From assembly GCA_938010615.1 (NCBI GenBank), contig CALLUY010000025.1, positions 1 through 63,847 of the forward strand: a stretch of 63,847 bases of DNA. Reading direction: 5' to 3'. The notes beneath the pieces are model-generated. The model worked only from the letters and a program-made list of their open reading frames with translations. It did no database searches and had not been told where the DNA came from. The number at the start of each line of letters is the position of its first letter. Position 1 is the stretch's first letter. A program made the translations under genes and the position numbers. Shown piece by piece: positions 21,901 to 30,563 of this stretch. This DNA comes from an uncultured Pirellulaceae bacterium (GTDB lineage: Bacteria; Planctomycetota; Planctomycetia; Pirellulales; Pirellulaceae).

Positions 21901-24900
21901 CTTTCTGTCCTGCTTCAAGCAAGTTTTCATTTGGCGCAGTTATCTGGAAGTTACTGACATTGATCTGGGTATCGGTTCCGCCAGATCGCCAATCAGCCAA
22001 CACGAGGGCTCGAATAGAATGGGTGCCAGGGCGCCAAAGATTCTGGCCTCCACCGGCATTGGAAATGAATCCGCCACCAATGTCCGCCGAGTAAGTCCCT
22101 CCCGTTTCGTCGATATGCGCGTTGCTAAGAAGTGAGTACTGATATGTTCCGCCACTTGTCGCGTTGCGAACTGCATCGCCAGCAGCCAACGCCGGACCAG
22201 CCCAAGGATTGGTCAGCGTGATCGTGTTACCGGAAATGGCTCCCGGGTCCCAGCCGTTTGCAAGAAAATTTCGCGTGTAGTCATAGTCAGCATAGGTGAA
22301 CCCGGTGCTGTCAGTGTAACCGTACCAGGCGATCGCTCGCTGAAAGCCTGCTCCAGCATTTTGCCATCCGGTCGCATCTGCGAGTGTGATGGTCGTGTCG
22401 CCAGGATTCAACGGTGCGGCGAGCGTAGTATCGACTGCACCTGAATGCTTGGCGTAGTTGTATAAGCCAATCAATCTGCCATCGATATCGTAAGATGCGA
22501 ATCCGAGGAACGTGCCCGATGCTGGATCATAGTTTCCTCCCGCACCGTCGCCTGCAAAAGCATCTGCCGTCAACGTGTAAGTTTGATTTGGATCAATAAC
22601 GTAGAATTGATCTCCAAAATAAGACACATTGTCAATGGTTGTGCTGGTCGGATTGCCGCCAAACGTCCAAGGAGTGACCGTCGGAGTATTGTTGAAGATG
22701 TCCGTATCAGTCGAGCCATCGTAGTCGGTGTTGAAGTCCGGTGAATCCGTTGCCGTGGTCATCGTGACTCTTGGCCCATTGACGATGCCTTGGAAGGCTC
22801 CGCCAAGATTGGCAATGAAGTCTTCGATCATCGAAATGTTATTGAGGTCTGTCGTTCCTGTGTTTTCGATCATGAACTCGTAAGTCACATCGAAGTTGCC
22901 GTTGACCCCGCTGCTTGCTGGAACTGGCGAACCAACAATCTGCTTCGTCAAGTCAATCGAAGGAAGAATCAATGGCGTTGGATCGTCCGTGCCACCCATT
23001 CCATCGTCACCGCGGGCGCCCGGATTGTCGGAATCCGGATCGCTTCCGTCATCTGAAAGGTCGGTCGTTGGAGTTCCACCTGGACCGCCAGTTATACCAC
23101 CGGCTTCAACTTGATTCACAGTGCCAGAAGGATTCGGCAACAAGGCAGGATCGACATGCACCGTGTAAGTGATCGTAATACTGTCCGTTGGAAGCAAGTA
23201 TCCGTCGGCGTTAAGGACTGCCGTATCTCCGGCTCCGTTGTACGATCCGTTGATCGTCGGAGACGTACCTCCCGCCGAGATACTTGAAGACGTGATCACT
23301 GGAGCATTAACGATCCCCTGGAATCCAGGGCCGAAAGCACCAACCAAATCTTCCGTCAGCGTGATTTGCGCCAAATCAAAGATACTGGTGTTCATGACTT
23401 CGACTTCGTACGTCACCTCGAACAAGTCAGGGTTCGTTGTGCTTCGAACCGCATTGGTCTGTTGTTTCGCGGCTGAGATTTCAGTGACGAAGTTCGCTTC
23501 TGCATCGTCCGTGTCGTCGACAGTTTCTCCAAACTGGTCGGTTGCCTCGACATCTGCTGAGTTGACATAGTTGCCAGAATCGTTCACATCGAGTTGATAA
23601 ATCAAGTACGCTGTGTCGCCAGCAGTCAAATCAAAAGTCCACGTGGCCGGGAATCCCGAGAAGTCACCGCCAGAGGCAACCGTCGTTCCGGCAACAAACG
23701 TGGCTCCTGCCGGCAGACTATCAGTGACCGTGGCGCCAAGGAAATCTGCCGTACCTGTATTGGTGACTTTCAAACGGAAGTAGGCTTTATCCGTATCGTC
23801 GAAGTTTACCGTTTCACCCCAATGCGCGTCGTTGGTTGGATCGATGTTAACATGCGTCTCATCGAGTGCGACTTCTTTTTCAATTTCGATATCGGGAGCT
23901 ACAACGACTGCAGTCACCGCGGCGCTTGTTACCGGTAATGGCAAAGCCCCTGGATCAGTTCTGGCTGCAAACTTGTTCGTGTAATGGTCTGAAGGAATAC
24001 CAACATTGCCGTCGGGTGTCAGCTCAAGGAAGAATTTGGTCGATTCGCCTGGATCGAGATAAGGATCGATCGCTTTATCGCTAACCACGCGGATCGCAGT
24101 AACTTGATCAACCGTCGGTGCACCGGCTACACCAGCCTGAACGTCAGCCAACGTGTATGTCCAGATCCCTGTTCCTTCGGCCACAAACCACGCATCACCA
24201 GCGGCGGCGGTGCCCGGGTCTGCGTAGCCGTCCACGGTTCCATCAGCCGCATCCAAAGTCGATGCAAGTGTTGAAGTCACGTAGACCTCCAACCCTGGAT
24301 CCAAACCCGTTACATCGATAAATGAGTAGGAGCCATTGATGCTGGAGCCTTCAAAGTCGGCGTCGTAGGGTAGGACGTCGACAAGATCAAACCAAGGAAC
24401 CTCCTTGTCGTCGGAAACGTTTGCGATCCCAAGTTCATAAATGATTGTTGTATCTTCGGGCACAAGTGGCGTAACCACAAATTTGCCAGCCGACATCGCA
24501 GCGACCTGTACGGCAACAAGACCAGCCGATGAATTTCGAAACTCCTCGGTCGAATCATCCGAAGGCGATGACGCGACGGCGGTGTTGGTCCATGATTCGC
24601 CGTTCTTCGCATCGAACGGAATCAAGACATCAAATGTCATGGTTGGTAGAGCTGTGTTTAGCGGGACGTCGCCGTAGTACCAGCGAATTCCAGATGCCCC
24701 GTAAGTCCAAGTTGTACTCCAGCTCGTTCCGTCCCAGTACTCAACGGATTGGACCGTTTGAGTGGAACCGTCGCCGGCCACGTAAGAAAAACCTGCAGCA
24801 GGAGTTGCTGAACCGCCAACAACGGTCAGACCTGCCGGCAGTAAGTCGGTAATGTAAACATCCTGAGCAGGTGAGCCATCGTCTGGTCCTGGAATCGTCA

Positions 24901-27640
24901 CGGTTCCTTCCAGTTGAATGGTTGCTGCTGAACCTGCAAGGTAATTATTGCCGGCTCCCAGATCGATTACCGTTTTATCAACGTCAACGTTGGCATCGAC
25001 AATCCAAAGTCGGTCACCACGGTCAACGTCCCCTGCGACTCCACCAGAATAGAAGCTGTTCGTTAGCGGGTCATACTCAGATCCCCGCCAATCGTCATCT
25101 GGATTCGCGTTGTCGCGAAGGAAGCCAACCGACGACGCGTTGAAGTTGGCGATGATGTTCCCGCCAGGGTTGATCCCAAGGTCCAAAGTTGAATGACCAA
25201 CCGTTTCCATACTCACCAGACCAATTACGTTCTCGCCGGGTTCCAAATCACGCAGCATCGTGATTCGCCATTTCGAGATGGAATCACGGACACCATCGGC
25301 GTAGGCGTTGCCGCCCAGATTGACATCGGTTGGATCAGCGCTCCAGTAGCCGCCAATGGATTGGTCATCTGCCAATGTCGCGTCGCCCATCGAATCCCAG
25401 TCGGTCCAGCCCGCCGGATCAGCGTCAACGCCTCCTGTACCAAACTCAATGATGTAGTCGACACCATAGGTTAAGTGTGAACCGCTAAACGGTCCGCCCG
25501 ACGAATAAGCTCGAGACCATCCGTCTCCCGATTCTGATGGAAGGCTGTTGGCGACAATTTTGGTGGCTGAATTGTCAAACTTGTCCCCAAAAATTACGCC
25601 CGGTAGCGTCAGCACGCCTTGGTTTCTTCCACTCGAAACACGAGCGTCATAGATGTGGCCCACGGACGTCTCTGCGTCGCCGGAACTAAACTGTGTTGCC
25701 GTACTAACCCAGCGTCCAGATGTTGGATGGCCAGCTTCTGAGTTGTGTTTCGTAGATCCGCCTAACGAGAACGAACGAATCGTGTGAGTTCTCTCGTTGT
25801 TGGAGGTGTCTTCGGTTGCCCCGTCCCCAAAGTTGTTGGTGATCCCAAACGCATCATCAGGATCGAAGTTTGTTAACTTCGGCGTGACAGCCAGCAGATT
25901 GTCATCGGCTGTACCAACGATCCCATCTTCACCGGGCAGGATGTCATCGATCGGAATCCAGACATGAACCATCGAGGATGTAAACCAAAAATCCGAAGCC
26001 GGGATGACGCGATTAGCCGCTGTCCGTCCTGGAAAATACGAACCTGTTGTGTCAGCGCCAGAGACTTCCGCACTAAAGACGGTGCCTGTTGAACCCGTTA
26101 TGTTCCAGTCACCACTGTCTGGGGTCGATCGCTCCTCACTCCAAACGGCGCTTGGCCCTTCATTGAGTTGACCGCTGGGACGGGAGCTGTTTGACCACGC
26201 CGTTTCATCGTTTCCTGCAACATTGACGAATCGTTCATAATTCCTTGTCAGTCCATCATCAGCGTTGTCCGAAGCGGCACCAAGGGAAGGTCCCCACGTG
26301 AATACCTGCGAGTTTGGGGTGACATCAGTCAAGTCAATATCAAACGTGAAATTGTCTTCGATCGGAGCCGACCCTTTGACCCCATCAGAACCTGTTCGAG
26401 TTGGGTGTGCCCCAAAGATTCCAATTCCGTAACTGTAGACGACTCCGTCGACGGTCCCAGACGCATCGGTGTATACCCCGCGAAATGTTGGAGCGAGTAG
26501 TTCAATGTCCATATTCGCCGCCGACGACAGGACGAAATCAAAGTCTTCAGTGACCAACGAGGTCGCGTTTTCGTTTGAATGGACTTCGAATTGGACATCA
26601 TTCAATGGGGTTCCCTGAGCGCCACCAAGAGCTCGAGCTTCAAACGTAACGCTGGAAGTAAACGTTCCCGCAACATCCGGTAGGTACGCCGTAATCGTCC
26701 GGCCATCAGCACTAATGTTGGATCGTGAATCAAGCGCTGCTGCCGCTGGCAAATTGTCAAAAACGAGACCGTCGGGTAGCGTCGAAGTAAAATGCAGATC
26801 GGTCGCGCCAGCGGCATCGGTGTTGTAGAACACTTCCATGACAATCGTGTCATGTGTTCGAATAATCCCATTGGAACCGTCCGTGTCATTGCCGGCATTG
26901 TTGTCCGTGTCCCAGACCGGTGTTCCATCAGAAACGATACTCAATGTGGCATCCGCTAATGCCAAAGTTCCCGTGTACTGATAAGCCGCCAGAGTCTGAG
27001 CCGTTACGATGCCGCTGGTAAACTCCAGATCCCAGTCGCCGCCTTGATCAGCCGCACCTGTGATGTCATCCGACGCCGCAACATCGGCACCGGTCACAGC
27101 ACTGATTGACTCGATCAACGATTTGCCGTCCGCAGTGCTCGCCAAATCGCAACCGTAAAACAGAAGGTCAGCTTCCTCGGTCAGAGCGGAAGACCAACTG
27201 CTCAATTCATCTGCGTAGTTGGACAGGTTGTCGTATTGCAACGTTGTGTTGCCCAAGTGGACTTGTCCGTCGTCGCCATGGGAGATGATATGAATGGCGT
27301 CATATTTGGTTTCTGCTTGTGACAGAATCTCTGTGATCTGTTGAATGCCATCCTGCCCACCATCAAGCACTCTGATTTCAAATGTGCGATCTGAACGCGA
27401 CTCCAATATCTCCGACAACAAAGCGTCGCTGTCTTCGACGCCGGGATCGACAAAGATCAACTCAACTTGTTGCCCAGAATCCGCAATGTCCGCGTCCTGA
27501 ACTTGAGCCGGAGCTGGATTCCCACTGTCCGTTTGTGGAATAAAGAATTGAGCGTCAGGAACACCGTCGAAAAGAACTCGTTCTTCCAACGACTCAAAAA
27601 GGGAACGGTGGGAAGGAGAATTCTGAGAATCTTGACTCAT
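3968..27640 (-). CDS. Giant secreted DUF4347/DUF11-repeat protein
   Basis: This is a single open frame of 7,890 residues from the ATG at 27640, preceded by AGGAAA; the frame also extends 13 codons upstream without a ribosome site. Order of parts: a planctomycete N-terminal signal region ([14 protein letters not shown], residues 13-26); DUF4347 (about 58-215); about 1,200 residues of varied beta-rich surface domains; about 33 DUF11-like units of roughly 180 residues, each with a [12 protein letters not shown] core and ending in DDPTPxxIxD; and a tail with ten cysteines, three LPIEE repeats and a basic end. It is very acidic, with Asp and Gly rich linkers. Known relatives are giant adhesin-like surface proteins of planctomycetes and other bacteria. 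An extracellular structural or adhesive role is inferred. No anchoring motif such as PEP-CTERM is visible. The full-length open frame across many near-repeats suggests selection to keep it intact. Confidence 0.92.
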   Translation of the reverse strand: MSQDSQNSPSHRSLFESLEERVLFDGVPDAQFFIPQTDSGNPAPAQVQDADIADSGQQVELIFVDPGVEDSDALLSEILESRSDRTFEIRVLDGGQDGIQQITEILSQAETKYDAIHIISHGDDGQVHLGNTTLQYDNLSNYADELSSWSSALTEEADLLFYGCDLASTADGKSLIESISAVTGADVAASDDITGAADQGGDWDLEFTSGIVTAQTLAAYQYTGTLALADATLSIVSDGTPVWDTDNNAGNDTDGSNGIIRTHDTIVMEVFYNTDAAGATDLHFTSTLPDGLVFDNLPAAAALDSRSNISADGRTITAYLPDVAGTFTSSVTFEARALGGAQGTPLNDVQFEVHSNENATSLVTEDFDFVLSSAANMDIELLAPTFRGVYTDASGTVDGVVYSYGIGIFGAHPTRTGSDGVKGSAPIEDNFTFDIDLTDVTPNSQVFTWGPSLGAASDNADDGLTRNYERFVNVAGNDETAWSNSSRPSGQLNEGPSAVWSEERSTPDSGDWNITGSTGTVFSAEVSGADTTGSYFPGRTAANRVIPASDFWFTSSMVHVWIPIDDILPGEDGIVGTADDNLLAVTPKLTNFDPDDAFGITNNFGDGATEDTSNNERTHTIRSFSLGGSTKHNSEAGHPTSGRWVSTATQFSSGDAETSVGHIYDARVSSGRNQGVLTLPGVIFGDKFDNSATKIVANSLPSESGDGWSRAYSSGGPFSGSHLTYGVDYIIEFGTGGVDADPAGWTDWDSMGDATLADDQSIGGYWSADPTDVNLGGNAYADGVRDSISKWRITMLRDLEPGENVIGLVSMETVGHSTLDLGINPGGNIIANFNASSVGFLRDNANPDDDWRGSEYDPLTNSFYSGGVAGDVDRGDRLWIVDANVDVDKTVIDLGAGNNYLAGSAATIQLEGTVTIPGPDDGSPAQDVYITDLLPAGLTVVGGSATPAAGFSYVAGDGSTQTVQSVEYWDGTSWSTTWTYGASGIRWYYGDVPLNTALPTMTFDVLIPFDAKNGESWTNTAVASSPSDDSTEEFRNSSAGLVAVQVAAMSAGKFVVTPLVPEDTTIIYELGIANVSDDKEVPWFDLVDVLPYDADFEGSSINGSYSFIDVTGLDPGLEVYVTSTLASTLDAADGTVDGYADPGTAAAGDAWFVAEGTGIWTYTLADVQAGVAGAPTVDQVTAIRVVSDKAIDPYLDPGESTKFFLELTPDGNVGIPSDHYTNKFAARTDPGALPLPVTSAAVTAVVVAPDIEIEKEVALDETHVNIDPTNDAHWGETVNFDDTDKAYFRLKVTNTGTADFLGATVTDSLPAGATFVAGTTVASGGDFSGFPATWTFDLTAGDTAYLIYQLDVNDSGNYVNSADVEATDQFGETVDDTDDAEANFVTEISAAKQQTNAVRSTTNPDLFEVTYEVEVMNTSIFDLAQITLTEDLVGAFGPGFQGIVNAPVITSSSISAGGTSPTINGSYNGAGDTAVLNADGYLLPTDSITITYTVHVDPALLPNPSGTVNQVEAGGITGGPGGTPTTDLSDDGSDPDSDNPGARGDDGMGGTDDPTPLILPSIDLTKQIVGSPVPASSGVNGNFDVTYEFMIENTGTTDLNNISMIEDFIANLGGAFQGIVNGPRVTMTTATDSPDFNTDYDGSTDTDIFNNTPTVTPWTFGGNPTSTTIDNVSYFGDQFYVIDPNQTYTLTADAFAGDGAGGNYDPASGTFLGFASYDIDGRLIGLYNYAKHSGAVDTTLAAPLNPGDTTITLADATGWQNAGAGFQRAIAWYGYTDSTGFTYADYDYTRNFLANGWDPGAISGNTITLTNPWAGPALAAGDAVRNATSGGTYQYSLLSNAHIDETGGTYSADIGGGFISNAGGGQNLWRPGTHSIRALVLADWRSGGTDTQINVSNFQITAPNENLLEAGQKVTFEITVEIDPDAPGAIYDGITVDGDGSLENQASVTAEDPYNGIPVADTSDDPTDPTDAEYGDDSDPDDPTSLLFPNIELTKAIVGTPVPASSGATGNMDVTFEFVITNSGNEALEDISLLEDLLTQYGGAFQGIVPQGTAPAVVTFSDATDPVEINPNFDGGASDAELIDSSTTNELAMGQTIRIQIVVEVDPDNATALYTSGMLVNQAAVTGVGTTSGIVTDDESDDPNDSTNSDNDADNDPDDPTTWAIPVIDLTKTLVGDPVAASSGTQGNFDVTYDFTISNFGNAPMDMLSLQEDVLAQYGTAFVAIVPQSGIQATIQSSSMTNPPEINASYDGGISDAEVFDNSGSNINLIAMGQSVTIRIVFEVDPNAVGANFDANNNLVNQATVSGNHDGTTYTDASDDPNNSDDVDPNGDNNADDPNTLFIADVSIAKEVVGTPVPTASGNFEVTYQLVVENTGNASLDISLEDDLDAQFGAAFVGAGGLTMITQPAGNPITLDSANWDGDVVTEMVNQTQTNILAGGEFFIVQFTVEVDPDATGTSQALNNQATVSGDAVDENGLPLTDSNGDPVVVDDLSDTGSDPETNNPGENGDSGGSDDPTPLLLPDVAIAKSIVGDPVQIANGNFVVQYQFVVENIGTTYLSNLQVVEDFAAEFGANVFVQIVAPPVVNVLPTDPSSVAPNRNVAYDGNADANLLDGTSGLLAPGDSYTVGVTVELDPNGAGAIVPFENTAVTTGDAANPDGSPITDGSGDPIVVTDDSDSGTNPNTNNAGEPGDTGGTDDPTPLFIADLDITKAIVGGPTLLSNGNHAIDYSVVVENTGSVDLANLSLIEDLQAQFGAGFQNATGLSIGTAPSDPSSTVTLESSWDGTTALSEMVDSGAASLLAIGDSFTITFTVEVDASSLPTATAPIVYTSEAAFASATKATLREDFTDIVGNTPVDLSLGPFVSNLGGVEISGTIVSSVGTGAETRVDENSFSGGAPDPGVFAIRQSDGGSANLRITVPNPGNAIGFVWSDVFDPAGGAPAGQWTYFKATASDGTVLFEHDERTDGDLPSNFARFIGIQGTGSQVYTHIDIEFETSGNDNWTIDHIYDSGNANNVITNQIDGSGDAVDDMGNPINDSNGNPITVTDESDSGGDPDDENSGDPGNSGGQNDPTPLVIPEVSLAKDAGDAVANGDNWDVEFTLFYENTGNADLYNLTLYDDIAAQFGNAFVSVNGVAVQNFVGTGVPPTANAAWESDTTLNMLSVMTAGTADVGDSFEVVFIVTIDPDGLDSISQALDNTAVAGGDALDENGDPILDGSGNPVMVSDESDDGTEVNGENGEDNGDGTFGNDPTPIIIADVAVAKQVVAQPTQLANGNFEATYQLVIENTGTVDLANFSLDDDIAAQFGTQFVDAYGLSMITGPTDPGSSITLDSANWDGDGVSEMVNTALAANLAIGDSFVVQFSVEIDPDAGGTASAPLENQVTAGGTGVDDSGTPYTDSNGDPILASDLSDDGTDPSTDNAGSPGDHGTTDDPTPVYIPAIGLAKQAGDAVANGDNFDVTFTFVVENTGTVDLNNLDLEDDIAAEFGNAWVSASGLTVQNFVGSGTAPGANATWESDTTLNMLDGTGQLNVGDSFEVVFTVTIDPDGIDSVSQNLENQGTITGVALDENGDPIDDGSGGTLQANDDSDNGTDPNGENGEDDGDGTFGNDPTPIVIADISVAKEVVGTPVQLANDNFSVTYQLVIENTGTVDLADLTLVDDMANQFGNAFVNAGNLTLIAGPSAAGSGIVLDSANWDGDTSVEMINQVLASSLIVGDSFVIQFDVEVDPDATGTSGPMNNQATVAGDAVDSNGDPITDSNGDPIVVDDDSDSGADPSTTNSSGDGDTGGSDDPTPLLLPAMGVGKQANTVVIATDGAGNELTGVFDVQYLVVVENTGTVELTNLQLLDDLTTISTFGDAYDPTVLAGPTDRSGLVTGPAIVSHTMANAGDLPNLNAGFLGGGADTNLFDGTSGALQTGEQIVISFTIRIDADELLDGDATDGLAQNQIQGSADSPQGPVSDDSDDGLNPNDDNGSGGTNDPTPFQVPQIRLWKSHSDRVDNGDGTSTITVQLRIENSGTVDLNNLSLTEDLETQFGAAFISATNPVISVPPNNASSTVPANLINGSWNADTSLDVFDSSINSELLKAGDEFTIEFEVIVDPDLLDDDSDYLANTATVSGDGQNFDGTTIEVTDDSGADDGSGIDSDEPTPAIVPEIAIVKQAGDAVANGDDWDVPFTLVVENTGSVNLNNLTLFDDIASQFGNGYVSTSGLTVQNFVGSGTVPTANSGWAGDTSLTLINGGDLVPGDRFEVTFTVTIDPDGLDSVSQALDNEATVNGDAVDDMGNPLLDENGDQMTADDVSDDGTNPQGTNPGENGDEGTDADPTPIIIADVSIAKEVVGQPSILSNGNFAVTYQLVIENIGTVDLADMTLVDDLQTQFGASVFQSVSGLTMITGPTDPGSSISLDAANWDGTGATDMLDQAVSNDLAIGDIFTIQFTVEVNAGAATGVLDNQAMVGGTGVDENGDVYTDSNGDDITASDDSDSGATTGDDNAGEPGDTGGGDDPTPLYIPDIGLAKDAGDAVANGDDFDVTFSLVWENTGNVALDNVDLMDDIAAQFGNQFVEVVSGSLSVQNFVGSGSAPTANATWEGDTTLSLINSTGPLEVGDTFEVFFTVTIDPDAGGTSSTGLDNQATSTGEALDENGDALTDDSGDPITVTDDSDDGVDPTDENGTNDGDGTFGNDPTPIIIPDIRVVKAVSGNPTELPNGNFDVTYELIIENTGNVDLADLTLIEDLTAHFGSVFESAGNLTLATAPSNANSNVVLDTANWDGDGTTEMINQTAVTLLAVGDSFTVTFTVEVDPDAIGAPPQPYENQVVAGGDAVDSNGDLILDANGDPIEVSDLSDDGTDPNGTNPTAQGDHGTSDDPTPLLIPDVGIAKQAGDAVANGDDWDVSFTLTIENIGTVTLDTLSLADDVAAQFGNAFVSASGLTVQNFAGMGVAPGANAAWNGNTMADMLDGTGSLNVGDSFEVVFTVTIDPDGLDSVSQALENQAEISGNGVNPDGTAMTDASGDPITTSDDSDDGTDVHGENGDDGGDGIANNDPTPIIIADVSAAKQVVGQPTLLANGNFEATYQLVVENVGTVDLANLTLAEDIATQFGAPFVDAYGLTMVTAPADPSSSVVLDLANWNGDSNIELVNTALPSLLAVGDSFVIQFSVEIDAVLASGVLENIVTASGDAVDENGDVINDSNGDPVTATDDSDSGSDPSTDNASDLGDHSTTDDPTPVYIPSIGLAKDAGDAVANGDNFDVTFTLVWENTGTVALDNVDLIDDVAAQFGGQFVGIVPGSLMVQNFVGTGTAPTANAAWETDTTVSAITSAGALEVDDTFEIVFTVTIDPDASGTSSAGLENQATSTGTGLDETGSPLLDGSGDPITVTDVSDDGVDPTAENGEDDMDGVFGNDPTPVIIPDIRVVKEVSGTPTLLSNGNYSVDYQLVIENTGNVDLANLTLVEDLSAHFGTAFVSAGNILLSMPPSDAGSNVVLDSNWDGTASTEMINQIATTTLAVGDEFAVTFTVEVDPDAVGAPGALDNQVVVGGDAVDENGDPIEDSSGNPIVVTDDSDSGADPNGTNAGEDGDMGTSDDPTPLLIPDIGLAKSAADAVANGDNWDITFTFLYENTGTVDLATLSLVDDIEAEFGNAFVSASGLTVQNFVGTGTAPGANAAWEGDTTLDMLDGTGQANIGDSFEVVFTITIDPDGIDSVSQGLENQGTATGVGIHPDTGLPDPDLTVTDDSDSGVDPNGENGEDDGDGTFANDPTPIIIADVSVAKEVVGQPLILSNGNFEVTYQLVVENIGTVDLTDMTLVDDIETQFGASVFQGVSGLTLVTGTSDAFSSITLDPTNWDGTGATDILDQGVSNSLAIGDQFTIQFTVEVDAVAASGILENQAIVEGTSVDDDGNPYLDDNGDEITASDDSDSGATTGDTNSGEPGDMGTSDDPTPTYIPHVGLAKEASDAVANGDNWDVTFTLVWENTGNVDLTNLTMFDNIAAEFGDAYVSASGLAIQNYSGTGTPPTINAAWMADTTQSMISGGTANAGDTFEVVFTITIDPDGIDSVSQSLDNQATTSGEGLDENGDPLLDDNGDPVIASDDSDNGTSASDENGEDDGDGVFGNDPTPIIIADVSVAKAVIGNPTLLSNGNFEAVYELVIENTGTVDLANLSLAEDIATQFGIQYVDAYDLVITTGPSANSSVTLDTSNWDGGSVTEMVDATPSLLVVGDSFVIQFKVEIDPDAGGTATGPLENQVTATGDAVDENGDPINDSNGTPITATDDSDSGTDPSSDNSGDLGDHGTSDDPTPIYIPSIGLAKEAGDASPNGEDWDVTFTFVVENTGTVDLNNLNLIDDIATEFGSAFVSASGLSVGNFVGTGTAPGANLGWQSDTMLNMLDGTGQLNVGDTFEVEFTVTIDPDGIDSVSQSLENQGTITGDGLDENGNPLDDGSGGTLQASDDSDNGTNPNDENGEDGNNDGVYGNDPTPVLIADIAVAKEVFGTPVQLANDNWEVTYQLVVENTGAVDLINLSLLDDLSSQFGPAYINAGSLTLISGPGLAGSNVVLDSANWNGGSNAEMIDQNASTALMVGDSYVVQFTVEIDPDATGTSGPLDNQVSTGGEAVDSLGNPITNSNGDPITATDDSDSGTEPSNSNSGADGDTGGTNDPTPLLLPDLSVGKQANTVVAATDGAGNELTGSFDVQYLVVIENTGTIELTNLQLLDDLTTTSTFGDAYDASLLSGVVDRSGLVTGPAIVSHTLANAGDLPNLNAGFLGGGSQTGLFDGTSGALQVGEQIVVSFTIRVDADEMRDGDALDGMAQNQVQGSADSDQGPVNDDSDNGLNPNTDNGETGTDNPTPFEVPQIRIYKTHSDSVSNADGTSTISVTLRVENNGTVNLNNLSLSEDIAAQFGAAYLSASTPTISVGSTMPGSYTPASLINAAWASDTSLDMFDSAETGEVLVAGDDFTITFDIVVDPDLIDEDSDYLQNTATISGEGTNYDGSVITVNDQSGADDGTGIDTDEPIDAIVPEIAIVKRAGDAVANGEDWDVPFTLVVENTGSVNLNNLTLFDDIASQFGNAYLDVSGLTVQNFVGSGTAPTNNPGWLGDTTLSMITGGNLDPGDRFEVTFTVTIDPDGIDNVSQALENQATVNGDAVDSMGNPLLDDSGDPLTADDVSDDGANPQGTNPGENGDHGTDADPTPIFIADISVVKAVSGTPSVLSNGNFSVTYELLIENTGTVDLASLTLIEDLAAQFGNQLVSAGGLTLTAGPSDAASNIAINSAWDGSGSTEMIDQAAVTLLAIGDAFMVQFTVEVDPDVSGTSTPMNNQVVVGGDAVDDNGDPINDSNGTPITANDDSDSGTDPNSSNPNDQGDNGTSNDPTPLLIPSIGLAKSSGGAVANGQNWDVTFTLVYENNGTVDLNNLTLFDDIAAQFGTSAVDVKDLTVGNFSGTGTLPTANTGWESDTSQTLISGGQVNIGDSFEISYTVTIDPDASGTSAALDNQATAEGDGIDGNGQTLVDSSGDPLTAIDVSDNGVDANGENGEQTPDGIFGNDPTPIYIADLGIAKSIVGEPQLVDGHYLVTYLLIVENTGTVDLTNLTLTEDLAGQFGAAYVDASSLVLIGQPSDPQSSIALNSSFNGGSNTEMLDVSATNVLQVGDSFALQFVAEVNPNAPGDELHNQVIGSGDAIDENGDPILDDDGQQLVATDFSDGGTDPNSSNPGTLGDTGTWGDTTIFTTPIQSGTSGNPPRFPGLSPIASSSIGRYLTAPGPIYSGIPVASSANPLTLESGRPVTGGYSIDAATDDGECCEVVETIDPCCEETVPVEEVIEGDCGCEPVSEEVCDEVMEVSDECVVDPAMEIDACEELPIEELPIEELPIEDCPPNFLRGPSFLQRMGSWLRR
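4036..4080 (-). repeat. Three 15-bp repeats encoding LPIEE
   Basis: Copies at 4036-4050, 4051-4065 and 4066-4080 differ at one base (CTTCGATTGGCAGCT, then ATAGG in the third). They encode three copies of the pentapeptide IEELP near the C-terminus of the giant protein, between its last two cysteines. Replication slippage is the likely origin. Confidence 0.9.
18590..19165 (-). other. Inserted beta-rich domain in the DUF11 array
   Basis: Between the [11 protein letters not shown] end of one DUF11 unit core and its [14 protein letters not shown] continuation lie about 190 residues unlike the repeats. They begin [21 protein letters not shown], include [14 protein letters not shown], and contain [12 protein letters not shown] and [10 protein letters not shown]. 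The FxxAT..REDFTD start and the aromatic strands resemble the extracellular domain found in many PEP-CTERM proteins. The name is by resemblance only. Confidence 0.6.
22000..22750 (-). other. Second inserted domain in the DUF11 array
   Basis: Within the second DUF11 unit from the N-terminal side, about 250 extra residues are inserted after a [10 protein letters not shown] segment and before [15 protein letters not shown]. They contain [27 protein letters not shown] and [13 protein letters not shown], and are rich in Gly, Tyr and Trp. I do not recognise the family; a carbohydrate- or surface-binding beta sandwich is plausible. Confidence 0.5.
26996..27469 (-). other. DUF4347 domain of the giant protein
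   Basis: Residues about 58-215 of the giant protein show the DUF4347 pattern: [12 protein letters not shown], then [16 protein letters not shown], then [14 protein letters not shown], then [14 protein letters not shown] and GGDWDLE. This domain is typically near the N-terminus of very long adhesins and cadherin-like proteins. His121 followed by Gly, and Cys164, resemble in position the dyad of clan CD cysteine peptidases. That similarity is my inference. Cys164 is the only cysteine I noticed outside the C-terminal tail. Confidence 0.85.
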
Positions 27641-28275
27641 AGTATTTCCTGATTTGGCTAGGTAGACCTGATGCCACAATCCGGGTGGGATGATGGATTG
27701 CGAATAACTTGTAGGGTCGATCTACGAAGGAAAATATTTTTGCGCAGCGCGTCGATCATCTAATCGTCAAGCATTTGGTTGACTACCTCACAAACTCCAA
27801 GCTGCACATTGATACAGTCAGGCTAACCGTATCGAATTGGAAACTTGAGCAAGAGTTACCCCATCGAATGAACTGCCAGACCAAGTTTCTCGAAACGGTT
27901 AGGTCGATTAGGCAGCAATTGACTTGCACTTGACTGACCCGCTAGCAGTTCGAACTATTTTCGACATCGCGCGCTCGTCGCATCGTCAGCCGAATTTTTG
28001 GCGCCTGTTTTGGAGTCCCAAAGGAACGAATTGAATCGTTGTGTGAAAACGAAACTTGCCGAGTCTTCGCATCGGAAATTCGAAGCGTTGAACGAACAAG
28101 TCTGTCGAGCCGATGGATATTCGGCGCGGTGGTGCGAACCGAAGGATGCACGACTCGTCGATTTGCCAAAGCACAAACTTTGGTCGCACCAATTGAAGAT
28201 GGCTACTTTGAAATTTAGCCCAGCGGATGACCGCCAGAGAATCGAAAAAAAAGAAACGAAAAAAAAGAGACGAAA
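27641..28275. promoter_or_regulatory. Intergenic region upstream of the giant gene
   Basis: About 635 bp separate the giant gene start from the terminator of tRNA-Asp. No open frame here has a ribosome site or family features. It must hold the giant gene promoter on the minus strand. I see no clear -35/-10 pair. The last 55 bases before the terminator are A-rich on the + strand and form the T-tract of that terminator. Confidence 0.5.
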
Positions 28276-28310
28276 AAAGCCCTGCATTCACGGAGGGAAT
28301 ACAGGGCTTT
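28276..28310 (-). terminator. Intrinsic terminator of tRNA-Asp
   Basis: The stem AAAGCCCTG (28276-28284) pairs perfectly with CAGGGCTTT (28302-28310), and inner ATTC/GAAT can extend it. Read on the minus strand, the hairpin is followed by TTTTTTCGTCTCTTTTTTTT. It starts 18 bases beyond the tRNA 3' end, as expected for a factor-independent terminator. Confidence 0.9.
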
Positions 28311-28328
28311 CTCGTTAGTTTCACTTAG

Positions 28329-28402
28329 CGACGCAGACGGGACTCGAACCCGCAACCTCCGGATCGACAGTCCGGGACTCTAACCAATTGAGCTACTGCG
28401 CC
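28329..28402 (-). tRNA. tRNA-Asp (anticodon GTC)
   Basis: The 74-nt minus-strand sequence folds as a standard cloverleaf. The acceptor GGCGCAG pairs with CTGCGTC (one G-T), the D arm is TAGCTCAATTGGTTAGA, the anticodon stem CCGGA/TCCGG holds loop CTGTCGA with anticodon GTC, and the T arm contains GGTTCGA. The discriminator base is G, as expected for tRNA-Asp. CCA is not encoded. A strong terminator follows. Confidence 0.97.
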
Positions 28403-28603
28403 TTGTGATTTGGCAGGGGCGTATTTTGCATGCCTTAGCCAGAGATTTCAACCTCAAATTTCGGCTTATTTCCTTAGGATTTCGGAGCTTCCGACGAGTT
28501 TCTGAAGCCTAATCCCGAAAGTTGCTGCAATCCAGTCGAAAGGACAGCCACAACACCTCAAGGTTCGCCTCTCAGGCCTTACATGACCCCTCAAAGCAAA
28601 GCC

Positions 28604-30373
28604 TCATTCAACTCTTCGAAACATCAACAAACGCATGTTAGCAACCTCTTCGCCAGCAACATCGACGGCCTTCAGGGAAAGCAATTGCCGACCCGGGGAA
28701 AGCTTCATCTTCCCCAAGTCCATCGGCTTCCAGCGACGCACATAGCCCTCGACACGATCGAAGCGATCTTCAGCAGCTCCAATCAGCGGCACCTCGTTGG
28801 GCTCGGAAATCGTTGCTCGGATTAATGATTCCCCACAAACTAGCTGTACTGTGGAGCCAACATCATCCGCATCACAGCTGTAATACATTTGCACTTCGAA
28901 AGTTCCACCTGCCACGACATCAACCTCCCAGTTGATCGAACTTTCGGTGTCCGTCCAATTTTTCATGAACGTGCAGTTGGGATAACGATTGCTGCGAGTG
29001 ATCGTGCCCGAGGCCGTTGCGTCGCGAGCCGGCAACTGAGTCCACTGTGCGTCCGGATGTCCCAACGGAAATGGACGAAGCACCGCTGACTTGGCCGGCT
29101 TTCCGGGGCACTCCTTTTGCCAAGTCGCCAAAGCAGTTCGAAGCTTTTCGGCGATCAACGGTTGTTCTTTCGAGACATCGTTTTGCTCACCGGGATCGCT
29201 TTCGATTTCGAAGAGTGCACCATTGTGCTGCAAACGATGTGTTTGTGAGCGAACCGTCGACTTGCCATTCCAAGCGCTAAACAGAAAGCGATCGGGAATC
29301 GTGTTGTCGCCTTCGAGATCCCCTTTGATTGAAACGCCATCGAGTGGTTTTCGACTTTGCAGTTCAATGCCGGCGAAATCGGCAAGCGTTGGAAGCAGAT
29401 CAATTGCCGCACTGATTCGTTTCACTTTGGTTGCTGGTTTAATCGATTTTGGGTAGCGAATGAAACAAGGTGACCTGACGCCGCCTTCATGGGTCGAACC
29501 TTTTCGGCCACGCATTCCTCCATTGAAGCGTTTTCCATTGGGCCCATTGTCACAAAAGTAAACAACGATCGTGTTGTCAGCCAACTTCGACCGTTCCAGA
29601 TAGTCCAAAATACGACCAACATTGTCGTCAATGTTCTCACACATCGCGAGCGCGGCTCTGGTGTGTTGCAGCTGAACATCTTTTTGATTTTCAGGCGCCG
29701 GGTCGGGAACGATTTCTTTCTCCTTGAACCGATCCCAATATTTGCCTGGAACCTGCATCGGTGAATGAGGCGTGTTTAGCGGAAGGTAGACGAAAAAAGG
29801 TTTTCCCTTTTGATCGTGAATGAATTCAATGGCGTGGCCAGTCAAATCGTCGACCAGAAAACCGTCCCCTTGAACGATGCGACCGTTATGTTCCAGCATT
29901 GGAGAAAAGTAGTGCCCCCAGTGACCGCTGCAGAATCCATAGAAGTCATCGAAGCCGCGCGCATTGGGATGATACGGGTGCTGCATGCCGTTGTGCCATT
30001 TCCCGAAGGCTGCCGTCGCGTAGCCGGCACCTCGGAACACGTCGGCAATCGTTGTTTCGTCTGCATCGAAACGCTCGCCGCCAGCAGAAGTGCTGAAGAC
30101 ACCCATTCGCGTATGGTAACGTCCGGTTAAGAATTCAGCGCGTGTCGGTGAACAAACCGGACAAACATAGAAGTGCTCAATTTGAGCACCTTGTCGCGCG
30201 AGGTCATCAATACGTGGCGTCGAAAGATTTGGATTGCCGTGAAGGCTCAAGTCGCCCCAGCCTTGATCGTCGGTGAGGATAACGACAATGTTGGGGCGAT
30301 CATTGGCTGTCAAAATGGGGGAAAAGAGAACGAAAAATGCGACGAACAAAAGTAGTTTTGAAAACTGGTTCAT
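28604..30373 (-). CDS. Secreted arylsulfatase-type sulfatase
   Basis: This encodes 589 residues from the ATG at 30373 (GGGAAAA upstream). Residues 1-23 are a signal peptide ending at LTA. The type I sulfatase core follows: metal-binding DDQGWGD at about 35-41, the formylglycine signature CSPTR with Cys74 as the residue to be modified, GKWH, PFFVYLPLNTPHSP and YFCDNGPNG. The last 130 residues (from about ATASGTITRSNRYP) form an extra beta-rich region seen in some planctomycete sulfatases. Such enzymes hydrolyse sulfate esters of algal or host polysaccharides in the periplasm or outside the cell. The substrate cannot be told from sequence. It stands alone, 202 bp upstream of the tRNA-Asp 5' end. 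Confidence 0.93.
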   Translation of the reverse strand: MNQFSKLLLFVAFFVLFSPILTANDRPNIVVILTDDQGWGDLSLHGNPNLSTPRIDDLARQGAQIEHFYVCPVCSPTRAEFLTGRYHTRMGVFSTSAGGERFDADETTIADVFRGAGYATAAFGKWHNGMQHPYHPNARGFDDFYGFCSGHWGHYFSPMLEHNGRIVQGDGFLVDDLTGHAIEFIHDQKGKPFFVYLPLNTPHSPMQVPGKYWDRFKEKEIVPDPAPENQKDVQLQHTRAALAMCENIDDNVGRILDYLERSKLADNTIVVYFCDNGPNGKRFNGGMRGRKGSTHEGGVRSPCFIRYPKSIKPATKVKRISAAIDLLPTLADFAGIELQSRKPLDGVSIKGDLEGDNTIPDRFLFSAWNGKSTVRSQTHRLQHNGALFEIESDPGEQNDVSKEQPLIAEKLRTALATWQKECPGKPAKSAVLRPFPLGHPDAQWTQLPARDATASGTITRSNRYPNCTFMKNWTDTESSINWEVDVVAGGTFEVQMYYSCDADDVGSTVQLVCGESLIRATISEPNEVPLIGAAEDRFDRVEGYVRRWKPMDLGKMKLSPGRQLLSLKAVDVAGEEVANMRLLMFRRVE

Positions 30374-30502
30374 CGCATATTTTCCCGTATGTTGTTTGTG
30401 TTAGCTGGCCCTATCCGGCCTTAGCCAGTTTCGCATTGCACGAACTGACCACAGTTTAATGCATGCCCAAAGGCGTTAACAACAAACATCGAGGCGATTT
30501 TC

Positions 30503-30521
30503 CACGTCTCGGAGAGACGTG
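30503..30521. repeat. Short palindromic hairpin downstream of the helicase gene
   Basis: CACGTCTC (30503-30510) and GAGACGTG (30514-30521) are perfect complements around a 3-base loop. It lies 43 bases past the minus-strand stop of the DEAD-box gene, followed on that strand by GGAAAATCG rather than a T-run. It may be a weak terminator, or a copy of a dispersed palindrome. Confidence 0.6.
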
Positions 30522-30563
30522 CTACTTTGACAAGCAATCCCAAATTTGAGAATTAACGCGGCA

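Larger units (their letters stand above)
4459..23500 (-). repeat. Tandem array of about 33 DUF11-like units
   Basis: Unit borders marked by the DDPTP codons fall near 5013, 5531, 6076, 6600, 7109, 7669, 8213, 8747, 9291, 9818, 10361, 10883, 11425, 11961, 12503, 13031, 13580, 14121, 14663, 15190, 15692, 16254, 16800, 17332, 17880, 18417, 19533, 20086, 20624, 21160, 21688 and 22976. The period is about 540 bp except where two extra domains are inserted. Most units alternate between type A ([13 protein letters not shown], TEMVNQ, VEVDPDA) and type B ([19 protein letters not shown], [24 protein letters not shown]). Two rare types, C (GKQANTVV) and D (KSHSD/KTHSD), occur once per large block. Confidence 0.9.

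Noticed and set aside
20945-22135. A 396-codon open frame on the + strand inside the giant gene
   Set aside because: Same reason: antisense to conserved domains, no ribosome site, no family features.
27955-28324. Overlapping small open frames near tRNA-Asp
   Set aside because: They run through the tRNA terminator hairpin and A-rich tract, have no ribosome site and no recognisable sequence.
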